Assembly (NCBI GenBank): GCA_030549175.1
Contig: JAUKUA010000005.1
Coordinates: forward strand, 310,001 to 374,000
From: Lasiosphaeris hirsuta
Taxonomy: Eukaryota > Ascomycota > Sordariomycetes > Sordariales > Lasiosphaeriaceae
Direction of reading: 5' to 3'
Length of the DNA stretch: 64,000 bases
Position numbers and translations under genes: made by a program. Position 1 is the first letter of the stretch; each line of letters opens with the position of its first letter. Below the pieces are notes generated by a model, which saw nothing but the letters and a program-made list of their open reading frames with translations, did no database searches and was not told where the DNA came from. Positions 23,341 through 33,066 of the stretch are shown piece after piece.

Positions 23341-23391
23341 GCTGACCTCACGGCAAAGCTGACCTCACGGCAATGCTGACCTCACGGCAAT
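23341..23391 (+). repeat. Three tandem 17-bp units
   Basis: The unit GCTGACCTCACGGCAAT (first copy ends AAA) is repeated three times without interruption. Confidence 0.9.
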
Positions 23392-23514
23392 TTGTAAGCC
23401 GTAATTTCGCCCCGGTTGGCACCCTCCAAACACCAAAAGCGTCTGATTTAGGATCCCAAAGAGAGAATCTTACGTGTGTTGGTTAATAGCATTCTGCATT
23501 CACATTGCCTTACT

Positions 23515-23534
23515 AAAAAAAAAAAAAAAAAAAA
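23515..23534 (+). repeat. Poly-A tract (20 A)
   Basis: Uninterrupted run of 20 A residues in intergenic DNA. Confidence 0.9.
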
Positions 23535-23701
23535 CCTTGCATGGCTCTTGACTAGATAGGGGCTCACCCTTTGAACGGGCGAGAAAACTCGGATCGAGTG
23601 CTGGTATAAACTCGGCGTGATGGGCAAGTTCTCGAGGTGTTCCTGCTGCATCACATGCTCCGAAATCTAGTCTCTATCAACAGGCGACACAATATTTCGA
23701 A

Positions 23702-24240
23702 ATGAAGACCGATCTCCTCAAAAAGCTCGCAGGCTCGTACGTCCTGTTGAATACTACAGCGTAGGTTACAACACTCCCTATTGTCTTTGGGAACAATTAA
23801 TGGTAACACAGTCGTCACATAATAGCTGGAACAATGGAACCGAGCTAGCCAATCCATTGGGCGAGAATTACACGGGCATCCTCACCTATACCCGCACAGG
23901 GTGGATGTCGGCAAATCTCGCGTCCATAGACACGGAGTTTAGCCCGCAGAACATTTCCTGGCCGCCACAGTAGGGCCAGTCCGACACCGATTGGCTCCTG
24001 GCAGCCAAGCACGCTCTTTCGTATGCTGGGCAGCTTTCCGTCAGCGACGCATACCCCGCGACCGAGGAAGAGGGGCAGCTCATACACGGGCCCTTGACGG
24101 TTTCGAGTTTGCCCTCGTGGAGAGGCACGCTCCAGGCACGGAACTATACCGTGTACAAGCGGGATGACGGCGTATTCTTGAGGATTTGGGCGTATAGCGG
24201 GGTTTTCAAGACTCATATTTGGTGGAAGCGCCTCGATTAA
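23702..24240 (+). pseudogene. Lipocalin-like protein gene with an in-frame TAG
   Basis: Two exons, 23702..23760 and 23826..24240, are joined by a 65-nt intron (GTAGGT to AATAG) that restores NTTAWNNGTELANPLG. The product matches the fungal lipocalin-like family (Lipocalin_5 type): an N-terminal LLKKLAGSYVL, then GILTYTRTGWMSANL, GQSDTDWLLAAKHALSYAG and a C-terminal LRIWAYSG. Total length is 158 codons, usual for the family. Codon 69 (23971-23973) is TAG, directly before the conserved GQSDTDW, so the conventional product would be a 68-residue fragment. No intron can remove it, because conserved sequence lies on both sides. The remainder is free of stops, which indicates a recent mutation or a stop that is tolerated. 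A family member normally binds a small hydrophobic ligand or has an associated enzymatic role; nothing more can be said. Confidence 0.68.
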
Positions 24241-24465
24241 GGGGCTATGAGGTGTGATAAAGCATCAGGTTTCATGGAGGGGCATATAGAACATGCAAAA
24301 GTGCGCCAAACCATTATCACAATCTAGTAATAAGTCTCTACAAGTTTCCCCAAAATTGCAGTCACTAAGTGCACAACCCAAGGCTACACAAAACCCCTTT
24401 GACAAATTACCAGACGCTGAGAAAACCAGCACCCCCATCCAAAACAACAACTCCAAACACCAAAC

Positions 24466-25548
24466 TCACAAATAGCCCAACCCAGTAACCCCCGGCCTGA
24501 CCGCCTCGAGCTTCGCCCTTAGCTCAGACCACACCCGCGCCTGCAACTCAGCCCCAGCCGCGCCCTTGACCAGCCCGGCGGCGGGGACGACCTGGCACTC
24601 AGGCACGTACTGGCCGTGCGACTCGGGGCCGGCGCAGGCGCCGTAGACTATGGTGCGAGACCCGGCCTCGGTCGTGCGCTGCAGGATCTTCATGGCGTAG
24701 TTGACCGCGGGGTTGTAATCGCGTGTGAGCTCGCTCTCGCAGAATCTGGGAGGGGGGGAGGGAGGGGGGTTAGTATCGGGTGGATGATAAGGGGGTTTGG
24801 GGGTGGGGGGAGGGAGGGGGGAGGAGAGGACGGACCCTGGGGCGGTCACGTTGACGATTACGTTGCTGGAGGTCAGGGGAGCTAGGGCGGCGAGTTGGCG
24901 CATGAAGAGGAGGAGGAGGACTTTGGAGACGTTGTAGCGGTCTAGCATGTCGGTCTTCTTGGTCTTTTCGGCGAGAGTGGCGAAGAGCTGACCCGTCGGG
25001 GCGCTGCGCTCTTTGAAGTTGGCCCAGAGGTAGAGATCGGAGCCAGTGGCGGTGATATATGTCTGGGTTTTGTGCTGTACAGCCGTCTGTTGCAGCTTTG
25101 GGTGGAGCAGAAGTGCGAGGAGGGCGAGAGAGACGACGTTGGTGGTGATGGTTTCCTCGTTGTCCTCGGTGATGCGGAATTTTGTTGGTGCGACGCCGGC
25201 ATTCGCGACGAGAACATCCAGTCGGGGCAGCTCGGCGATGACCTTGTCGGCGAATTCCTGGACGGAGGCGTAGGAGCTCATGTCGAGGTGCCATACTTCG
25301 AGGGTCCCCGGCTTACACCCCGTTGTCGACCGGATGTCTTCGGCTGCCAGTCTTCCCTTTTCCACATTGCGGCAGGCGAGGATGACACGGGCAGCTCCGA
25401 GCTTGACCAGCCAGCGGGAAGCCTCCAGGCCGAGGCCGACGTTGCTTCCTGTGACAATGATGGTTTTGTCAGTGAACGATGCGGTAGGAACTGGCAGCTT
25501 GACGCATATCTGCTTGCGTAGGAAGCTTCCAACCAAAGATAAGGACAT
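24466..25548 (-). CDS. Short-chain dehydrogenase/reductase
   Basis: The CDS is complement(join(24466..24745, 24836..25548)), 330 residues. A 90-nt pyrimidine-rich intron (GTCCGT, branch ACTAAC, CCCAG) joins NVTAPG to FCESEL. The Rossmann motif TGSNVGLG is at 33-40, NAG at 116-118, a serine of the catalytic region near 170 (TATGSDL), and the YxxxK pair at Tyr205 and Lys209. This is a classical SDR oxidoreductase using NAD(P)H, of the WW-domain-oxidoreductase/retinol-dehydrogenase-like type common in fungal secondary metabolism. The substrate is unknown. It is transcribed away from the Zn2Cys6 regulator at 25987, with a shared 438-bp upstream region, so that factor may control it. Unspliced, the intron stays in frame and would add a proline-rich insert, so the splice is inferred from family continuity. 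Confidence 0.9.
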   Translation of the reverse strand: MSLSLVGSFLRKQICVKLPVPTASFTDKTIIVTGSNVGLGLEASRWLVKLGAARVILACRNVEKGRLAAEDIRSTTGCKPGTLEVWHLDMSSYASVQEFADKVIAELPRLDVLVANAGVAPTKFRITEDNEETITTNVVSLALLALLLHPKLQQTAVQHKTQTYITATGSDLYLWANFKERSAPTGQLFATLAEKTKKTDMLDRYNVSKVLLLLFMRQLAALAPLTSSNVIVNVTAPGSVLSSPLPPPTPKPPYHPPDTNPPPSPPPRFCESELTRDYNPAVNYAMKILQRTTEAGSRTIVYGACAGPESHGQYVPECQVVPAAGLVKGAAGAELQARVWSELRAKLEAVRPGVTGLGYL

Positions 25549-25986
25549 GATGGGCGATTTATGAAGATGAAGTGAATGTTTTGATCAGGGCGAAGTGACT
25601 TATCTGTTGGTTGAAGTGATATTGAGATGTGAAAAGAAAACAACTTCAACCTGGGCGGGAAAAGGTTCTTGAATAAATTCTACATCCATGTCCTGACGAG
25701 AGAATCTCAAAGTGTGTGGCAGGGGTCCACAGCAAAGCGACTACGCGCGTCGAAGTCTTCGGCCGAAGGGTCCCTTTATTAGGGTCTCTTTTGCTGGGAG
25801 AATGAATCGTGATGCTAGTCTCAGATAGGTAAACGAGGTTCTGCAGGAGCGAGGGGGGCTGCGGGAGCATCGAGTTGTGCGGAGAAAGTGGCGGGCCAAT
25901 CGGAGGGATTGCGTGTCAGTCTAATAAAGCAACACGATTCCCTTCCAGTTAACGTCGTTTACCTTTTCTGGTCACCATCTTTCGAC
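25549..25986. promoter_or_regulatory. Shared promoter region between SDR and Zn2Cys6 genes
   Basis: The two genes start 438 bp apart on opposite strands, so this stretch must contain both promoters. I did not identify a specific binding site. Confidence 0.55.
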
Positions 25987-27423
25987 ATGGATCAACATCC
26001 ACCCGCAATCACAATGGGAAACGGAGCGGCTTTCCAAGTCTTCTCGCTCTCCGGCGGAGATAAACAGCCGCGAGACTACAAGGCGCGCAGGCCACACAAG
26101 AAGACGCGATCCGGATGCCAGGCTTGCCGCACGAAGCGGGTCAAGGTAAAGGGACCCGAGTCTGAAGGCGGTATTGGACAAAGGCTGAGGAAGAAGTGCG
26201 ACGAATCTCAGCCAAGCTGCGCCCGATGCCGCCGGAACAACCGAAAATGCACCTACGACCGGCCGAACGAGTGCAGCACCATCCACCAACCGACCCCCCA
26301 CTCCCACTCCCACTCCCTCACCCCAACCGTCCTCAGCGCAGTAACCATCACCTCCTTCCCCTCCCCCACCAGCACCTCCGCCCCTCCCCCTCCCCCTCCC
26401 CCGCCCCTCCTCCTACACCACTCCCAAACCAACTGGGCCGCCATCTTCCACATGCCGTGCAGCGACGAGATCACGGCCCTCTTCCACACCAACCCGCTGG
26501 TGCGCACCACCGTGCTGGCCCTGACCGCCAGCCACCTGCGCCACCTCGCCCCCGCCGTGCTCGAGTATCGCATCACTGAACACCTGCAGCTAGCCGCCGC
26601 GCTGCGCGAGTACCAGCGCTTCCTGAACACGCCGCTGCAGGCGCTGGGCCGCGCCGGGGTGGATGCCCTGGTGCTCAGCGCCATCTTGTTGAATATGCTG
26701 GCGTTTACGCTGCCGGCGGCCGAGAGTGCGCCCGGTGCCAGTGGGGGGGGTCCCCGCGCGTCGTGGGTGTTTAGTGCGCGCGGTGATGGGCTTGGGTGGT
26801 TGGCGCTGCAGGCTGGGCTGAGGCCGTTGTTGTCGTCGGTTGGGGGGTGTTTTGACGAGGTTGTGGGGTTCTTGAGTGTGGTATTTCTGGGGAGGGGGGC
26901 CAGGTCGCTTTCGTTTGTGGACGCGTGTGTGCGCGGTGGTGGTGGCCCGTTTGAGTTGCCCGAGGTGTGGAGGCGGTTCTTTGGGATCGGGTGTCTGACG
27001 GACAAGATGACGGACTGCACTGACGAATCGCTCCAGCAGGCTGGCCATGTCTTCAACCCCCTCGTCACGGCCGTGCTGCAGCTTCGCCACCTCGAGCCCC
27101 TTCCGTCTAATGCGTTTCGGTGTTTTCAGTTTGTCGGCAAGATGCAGACGGGGTTCCTGACAAGACTGCACGACCGCGACGACAAGGCTCTGTGGCTGTT
27201 GGGGTACTGGCTGGGCATCATGAGCCGTTTTCGAGGTATTTGGTGGTGTCGTGAACGTGTCATTCGAGACTATGCCGCTATTCGCATGTGGCTGACTCGG
27301 CCCCATCCGCCAGAAAGAAAGCCAGGCGAAGTGAAAGAGTGGGAGGATATGATGATGGAATTCGACAAGGTGTGTCAGGATTCACTGGCAGTTGGCACTC
27401 TCGGAACAGGGCAGCCGAGATGA
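25987..27423 (+). CDS. Zn2Cys6 fungal transcription factor
   Basis: The CDS is join(25987..26145, 26197..27423), 461 residues. The Zn cluster is perfect only after removing a 51-nt intron (GTAAAG to AAGAAG): Cys44, 47, 54, 61, 64 and 71, with spacing C-x2-C-x6-C-x6-C-x2-C-x6-C, in the sequence CQACRTKRVKCDES. The intron is a multiple of three and stop-free, so unspliced RNA would encode a broken cluster with 17 extra residues between the second and third cysteine. A proline/serine-rich linker follows, then a helical region that resembles fungal-specific transcription factor II domains (HMPCSDEITALFHTN, TASHLRHLAP). The start at 25987 (MDQHPPAITM) is the first ATG of the frame. It should act in the nucleus, and the divergent SDR gene is a plausible target. 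Confidence 0.88.
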   Translation: MDQHPPAITMGNGAAFQVFSLSGGDKQPRDYKARRPHKKTRSGCQACRTKRVKVKGPESEGGIGQRLRKKCDESQPSCARCRRNNRKCTYDRPNECSTIHQPTPHSHSHSLTPTVLSAVTITSFPSPTSTSAPPPPPPPPLLLHHSQTNWAAIFHMPCSDEITALFHTNPLVRTTVLALTASHLRHLAPAVLEYRITEHLQLAAALREYQRFLNTPLQALGRAGVDALVLSAILLNMLAFTLPAAESAPGASGGGPRASWVFSARGDGLGWLALQAGLRPLLSSVGGCFDEVVGFLSVVFLGRGARSLSFVDACVRGGGGPFELPEVWRRFFGIGCLTDKMTDCTDESLQQAGHVFNPLVTAVLQLRHLEPLPSNAFRCFQFVGKMQTGFLTRLHDRDDKALWLLGYWLGIMSRFRGIWWCRERVIRDYAAIRMWLTRPHPPERKPGEVKEWEDMMMEFDKVCQDSLAVGTLGTGQPR

Positions 27424-27472
27424 CTTTGAACAAGACATGTAATAAAATTTGGAATCAATTCAGACGCGCTAC

Positions 27473-28303
27473 CTACCCACCTACAGTCACCTTCCACGTC
27501 ACGTTCTTGCCGTGTTTAGTCTCCATGTGCCGCTTGAGATTGTCTGGCCTGGTGGTTCTCGATTTACAGCCCGGCTCCGGACAGCAAAACCTCGAACTCC
27601 CTCCCTTATGTGTCTTGTCGTGTCGGTCAAGGTCCCGCTTCTGCGCAAACCGTCGCTCACACCCCCAGTGTTGGCATTTGAGGGGACGAGTATGGCGTCT
27701 CATGTGTTTACTGTATAGCTCGGTCATTAGTCCCTTCCCACCATCAGAGACATCTTGCCATGGGTGGGGGGACGGCTCACTTGTATGCAGCTCTTGTGGC
27801 AAAAGACACGTCACATTGATCACAGCGGTACTTGTGCGGTCGTGTCGAGCTGAGAGACGAGTCGGAATCTGCAGAGAGCGCTGCTTGGGCCGCGGTCGGT
27901 TGACTTTCGGTCGAGGTATCAGATGCGTAGTAGTAGGAAACGGTGGGCGACGTGTTGTAACGCCCTGAATATGTGCTTTGGTCGGAAGCCCCTGACTCCG
28001 GTGAATAGTCAGACTGCAGTTGATGGAGATTGTGGTCTCGTTGCTGCGGTACAAGGCTCGCCGACTAAAGCGGCGTAACCTGACTGTTCATCGTGGCCAG
28101 GGGCTGGAGAGAAGTGTGCCAATCCTGCGCGTATGGATAGTAGTAGTCTGTTTGCGGTGTCGTAGTGCCTTCGGATGGGACGTCGGGGTGGCCGGAGCTC
28201 CTGTCGGGCAGCATGGGCTGTTGTTGCCGTAACATGAGCATGCTGGGGTCAATGGTCTGGAGCCGCGTGTTATCGCCTGGATAGCTTTGTTAGAGCATGA
28301 CAA

Positions 28304-28334
<31 letters not shown>

Positions 28335-28545
28335 GAGGAATGACATATTGGGGCCGTACCTTGGACGGGATGTTCCCCATCCGGAATGAATACCCCAAGC
28401 TCCGAAGCCAACCCGGGGGAGGGCTCTGTGTCACAGTCAATCATCAGTCATGATCTATCTATCTGCGTCCATGTTGGTTGAGCCCAAAGTTGCACTCAAA
28501 CGCACCTTGCCAGGAAGAGCACTCCATGCCCGGGGGATAGCTCAT
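27473..28545 (-). CDS. C2H2 zinc-finger regulator, four exons, with one in-frame TAG
   Basis: Exons are complement(27473..27710, 27781..28276, 28360..28425, 28506..28545), giving 280 codons in phase. All introns have good borders: GTGCGT..ACACAG, GTACGG..ATCCAG with a CTAAC branch, GTGAGC..TACAG. The protein begins MSYPPGMECSSWQ, has a Gln/Ser/Tyr-rich middle, and ends with three fingers: CDQCDVSFATRAAYNKHMRRH, listed by its core YRCDQCDVSFATRAAY, then KCQHWGCERRFAQKRDLDRH and FCCPEPGCKSRTTRPDNLKRH. The last finger is the RPDNLKRH type of fungal regulators. Codon 106 (28065-28067) is TAG, ahead of the fingers. A 36-nt GT..AG segment at 28044-28079 would remove it in phase, but is short for an intron and lacks a clear branch site. 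It is therefore either a regulator with an unusually short intron, or a recent pseudogene. Confidence 0.7.
28307..28334 (+). repeat. Poly-T tract of 28 bases in an intron
   Basis: The tract lies in intron 2 of the C2H2 gene, so it is poly-A in the transcript. Its length probably varies between strains. Confidence 0.85.
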
Positions 28546-29344
28546 GGTGTGGCGAAAGGCAAAGGGGTTGATGGAATTACGTGAGATCCATGTAGCCGCG
28601 CAAAGACAAGTAGAACTTGGGAGAGTTGTGTGCTAAAGCTTGGAGGAGATTAGTGTGCGACATGGGGCGAGGTGGCTCCCACTTTTTGAACACCCCAAGA
28701 AGATGGAGAGAGGGGTTCTGGCGTCATAACTTTTGAGCACTTTCCCTCGACTGGCAGGATAAGAGGAGAAGCTGCAATGAGGCCCGCTGCTCCACTCTTG
28801 TGCAGGCAAACAGGGCTGCGCAGAGAATGGGCAGCTGGCCACTGGCTATCACTGCAGAGCGGGTGTGAGCGGTTCCCCTCTCTTCGACGTGTCACAGTAA
28901 CACACACATTGGTAGCACAGGGGTGAGATCGAGCTGCCGTTGGTGTGGGTCATCTGAGTGGGCGGGTTGTCCACGGCCCTCCACAAGTGGAAACCTGCTG
29001 CACATTGGCGCAGCTCGATTCGCCCAGCAGAGCACCCGGAAGGCCTCAACGCATCTTCTCCATTTTTCCCGACTCGAAAAGAGCAGCCATTGGCCAAAGC
29101 ACTTCTCAAAGTTCCTCGCCATAGCAGGACAGGTAACCTTGAGCATCATGATCTAAAACATCGCAGACGTTCGTTCACTCAGTTGGACATTCTCCCCAAG
29201 TCCCAAGAAAATCCTCCATTCTCTCCGCTTTATTGCGCAGTTGCTCACATCGCCGCCATTTCTTCGATTGCTTCATTTCATCGATTGCTTCGTTTCAACA
29301 CCATCTTGAGCCATCTTGGACTTTTCGCCAATACTAGCAGCGCC
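28546..29344. promoter_or_regulatory. Shared upstream region of the C2H2 and deaminase-like genes
   Basis: The genes start at 28545 (minus) and 29345 (plus), so this 800-bp stretch carries both promoters. A pyrimidine-rich leader precedes 29345. No gene or specific site was recognised. Confidence 0.45.
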
Positions 29345-31043
29345 ATGGGTGAGAGAGCGTTTCCACACACTTGTTCTTGACTTCCGCCTGGACATAATCG
29401 GAAAGCTAACAACAGCCCCACGCTCAAAAAGTTCTGGAGACACTCGGCACCCCCGTCTTCTTAAACCCCCAGCAGCAGGCTTTGCTGCGAAAACGATTCT
29501 TTCCTCCCCTTGTGCTTCTCAAGAGCCTCAATGATGTTGGCAGTTCAGGTGAACGCAAGGAGACAGACGCCCCTCCCCATGCCCACCAAACCCCCCAAGA
29601 GATGTTCCAAACATTTCTGAACAAGCTGGCCCAAATTTGTGATTACCGTCCGAAAGGTCAGACTATCACCGCATGTACAGCGCTTCAACAGGAGAGCCAC
29701 GTCTTGTATGTTTTTGGCTCCAATGAACGCAGCCCACCAGAGTTGAAAAAAGTCCGGAAAGACATTCTTTCCGTCCTGGGAATTCTCCAGTCCAACATTA
29801 TCGGCCCGCAGAAACAGCAAGACGATGAGCTCAATGGTATTTTGTTGGAGAAAGTGCTCTCCTTGAACCACGTTCGTGTCAGGGGCTACCTTCAGCGGCT
29901 TGTTGAGAATATTCCGCGGTGTATTGATGCATGTAAGAGGGACAGTATAAGCAGCCACAGTGGGTACTCCAACAGGAAGCGAGGAGAGATAAGAGACCCC
30001 TACTACTATCAGTGTGTCCAGCTAATCATCAGTGTAACCCCGAAATTTAGTTGTTGTGGTTCGAACCCTCCTGTGCGAGCTACAGGAGATGATCCCGCAA
30101 ACCGAACAGACCGGCCAGAAGAGCATTGCATGCAAGTATGTCGATGCTGGCGGGGAGGTCTGAAGCTAACAAAAAGGGGCGAGCAGTTGCGAGATCGGTC
30201 AGAAAACTGATCAACGCCATTCAAGAATACAGAGATTCACCCGTAAAGGACCTCATTGTCAAGTGTGCTGCCGCCGACAAGGAGCACAACGTCGAATGCT
30301 GGTCCGAATTCCAGCACGCGGCCGGGCGGCTTGTGGCATATCAATACGTTGCGGAAACCCTCATCAGTGCTCACCACATTTGGGCTGACACAGACCTCTT
30401 CCGGAACTTTGATGTCGACTTTTTGCCTTCCAGCAGCGGTCATCCATGGCCATTCCAGAAAAAGAGTGCTGAAACGGCAGAAGAAATCATCGGCCGAGTC
30501 ACGGGTCAGACCCAACTCATCTCCAGATGCAGGGAGCACGCAAGTAAGCTTCAACTCTTCGACTTGGATGGCATCATCCAGAAAGAGTGGGGGAGCAAAT
30601 TCAGCCCACATGTTCACGCCGAAGTCCTTCTCCTCGACTGGCTCCAGAACACCGAGGGGGGTATCCAGCGCCACAGGTTCTTCAACAACTGGCGGTACAT
30701 TGGCACCAGCAAACCGCTCTGCCGCCTGTGCCACTACTACTTTGGCATCGTCGCCCCATCGGTCGGTGTCAGGCCCACGCACAACAACATATACTACCAA
30801 TGGAGGATCCCTGATGTGTACATGGCGCCCGATCAGCAAGGGCAAGCGACGCGGGACAAGAGATGGTTCGATGTGATGAATCAAATGAAGTTTCAAGTCT
30901 GCGAAGAGGTGATGCGTCTGCTGGAGGAAAAGGATGGGTACAAGAAACCCCACGATTCCAATACGACGACGGACCGAATTGGGACGACGGGTGAGGGGCT
31001 GCCAGACATGTTTGCCAGACTCGGCCTACTGGGCAGGCGATGA
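29345..31043 (+). CDS. OTT_1508-type deaminase-like fungal protein
   Basis: The best model is join(29345..29348, 29432..29932, 30187..31043), 453 residues; the intron borders are the least certain part. The 5' exon is only ATGG, followed by a GTGAGA donor; the second intron has GTAAGA, a CTAAC branch at about 30166 and a GAGCAG acceptor. The C-terminal part shows the zinc-binding deaminase signature of the OTT_1508 family: HAE at residues 312-314 in VHAEVLLLDWL, and PLCRLC with Cys347 and Cys350 in IGTSKPLCRLCHYYF. His plus two Cys would bind zinc, and Glu314 would be the proton donor. The N-terminal half is helical and unassigned. Fungal members are numerous and uncharacterised; nucleic acid or nucleotide deamination, and a role in conflict systems, have been proposed for the wider superfamily. 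It lies between a C2H2 regulator and an APH-type kinase. Confidence 0.75.
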
Positions 31044-31203
31044 GATGCGCGGGGCGCCCATCTCGATGGCGAAATAGGTGTGGAGTGCTTTTTTTTTTTT
31101 TTTTTTTTTTTGCTAGCTCTGAAAAATGCAATGCTGCTTTTTGGATTTCGGGTTGTTTTTTTTTTTTGCTTTCAACCTGATCCGCCTACCTCTCTGCTCC
31201 CCG

Positions 31204-32444
31204 TCAGCCAAACAAACAACTAACAACACGGCCAGCAAACCACTCCCTGTCCTTCTGCCACCCCTTCACAATCATATCCCTCCCCAAAGCAACAACCCTC
31301 TCCACCGCCTCGGGGGAGCCCCAACCCTGAACACTCCCTCCGATGACGACGAGGTGGCAGCCGATGTGAATGGCAGCCCGGAAGGCCTGTTCTGGGGTCA
31401 AGCCGCCGTATCCGGCAACGAACCCTTCCATCAACCAGGCGCCGGCGTCGATCTCCTTGAACACCTTGTGCATGTACAGCTCGGCCATCATCTGCGCGAC
31501 GTCCCGCACCCGCACACCCAGCGACACAACCTCCCAGTCGACGACGAACATGGGCGTCACGGCGGAGGGCGAGATGGGCTTGTCGGGGAGGAGGACACTG
31601 TGACGATGTCAGGTTATTCCGCTCTGATGCATAATGAGGGGAGGTTTTCGTTTCTCACTTTCCCGTCCAAAAGTCTCCGTGCACGGTTTGCAGTTTCGTG
31701 TCGTCACCGAGTTCGGCGTCGGCCATTGCCTTGACTTGCTCAAAGAGGGGACGGCTGTCGCTGAGGATGGCGGGGAACTTGTCGACGAATTGGAGCAGGT
31801 ACTGGTAGTACGTGGCGTGCTTGAGCTTTTGGAGGGCCGCGTTGGCAGCCGCGCCTTCGCGCAGGCCTGTCTGCTCTGGCTCTACGGCCCAGTCGTGGAA
31901 GTCTTTCAGCCACCGTCCTAGGCCTTCGCCGGCGCCCAGACACTCGGCCTTCTTGGAGGGCGGGGTGTTTGGCTCGTAGTGCTTGGGCACGTAGTTCTTG
32001 AGGTCGATGGCGTCGGGGAGGTATTCCTGGATCTGGGTGTTGGTCTTGTCATTGAACTGGTACAGCTCCGGGGTTCGCACGCGGCACCACTTGTTTTCCG
32101 CCGGCGCTAGGTTCCCCAGCGCTCTCAGGCTTTCTGATTCAATGACCTTGCCAACCGTTAGCAATTTGCGTGCTCTCATAGGTAATTATTCTGAGAGGGG
32201 GGGCCTGCCGTACACATCGGGATGTCGGCAACTTGAAGGACGGATTGCTCGAAACATATCCCTCTCCGTGCTTGATGAGCACATGCTCTGCTCCGCTCGG
32301 GAGAGGCTTTGCGAGATGGCCGCGGAAGACAAAGTTCGCGTTGCCACCGGTCAGCACGGCGACCTCGTCGCATTCGAAACTCGTCCCGCGAAGCTCGTCC
32401 TTTACCTGCGAGGAAATGTCGTCGCTGCCTGTCGGCACAGACAT
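31204..32444 (-). CDS. APH-family phosphotransferase (kinase-like)
   Basis: The model is complement(join(31204..31597, 31659..32172, 32216..32444)), 378 residues. The 61-nt intron at 31598-31658 is secure: it restores VHGDFWTGN before VLLPDKP. The 43-nt intron at 32173-32215 is a best guess needed to join two frames. The N-lobe has TGGNANFVFRGHL, the phosphate-binding loop, and VLIKHGEGY with the probable ATP-binding lysine. The catalytic loop is HGDFWTGN, and the metal-binding segment is FVVDWEVVSLG. These are the hallmarks of the aminoglycoside-phosphotransferase/choline-kinase/methylthioribose-kinase superfamily. The arrangement HGDFWTGN with DWE is closest to methylthioribose-kinase-like fungal members. 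Substrate unknown; likely cytosolic, phosphorylating a small molecule. Confidence 0.8.
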
Positions 32445-33066
32445 GGCGATAAAGTGCGGGGGCTGAGATGAATTTTATGTGAGGCCGTGAAAAGTTGGAA
32501 GGAGTAATTGTCGAATTTTGGTCCGAGTCTGGTTGCAGGTCACAACCGCCTCTCGAGAGCAAGTTTTGGATTATTTTAGCTTCGATGAGGGTCTTTTTTT
32601 TCTTCTTTTTGTTTTTTTGCTTTTCATTCTTTCGCTTGCCGCACAACCGCCGATGAGACATGCATATACGGCGTGACTCACAGGGAGCGGGGTTTCACTA
32701 ACAGAATGAGAATGTTGAGGTGAAAGGAAATTTAAAAGTCTTCATACACCATGGAATATAAAAAATGTGTGCATACTATGATATTTCTGTTGATCTGGAC
32801 CAGGGCCCTTCGGAATTTTCAAGTTGGTTTCTTGAAGGGGTCAAAGCAGAATGAGAATGTTCAATGGCACTCAACGTCCCGGCAGCGAGCCGGCGACGAT
32901 GTCTCCAATTCGCCTAGCGCGCCCTGGCGATTGCTGCAGCTGAACATTGGATCGGCTCTGGATCGGATGGCGGCGCACTTTCCAGTTCATTTCCCCGCGC
33001 TCATCCCTCTCCCCCCCCCCCCAAAACCCCCAGCCCCCCACGCCCCACGACACCCAAGACATCGCG
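32445..33066. other. Intergenic, upstream of the HET gene
   Basis: No gene. A run of Cs followed by CCAAAACCCCCAG-like sequence lies within 60 bp of the HET start. Confidence 0.45.

Larger units (their letters stand above)
22165..23701. other. Intergenic, no supported gene
   Basis: Cysteine-containing minus-strand frames at 22390-22740 look weakly protein-like but show no start, signal peptide or family motif. A 17-bp triplet repeat and a poly-A tract are listed separately. Confidence 0.45.

Noticed and set aside
23341..23391. Three 17-bp repeats as a possible CRISPR array
   Set aside because: Units are contiguous without spacers, and the genome is eukaryotic.
30050..30075. GGTTCGAACC sequence resembling a tRNA B box
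   Set aside because: No A box or acceptor stem at the right distance on either strand; it lies in an intron of the deaminase-like gene.
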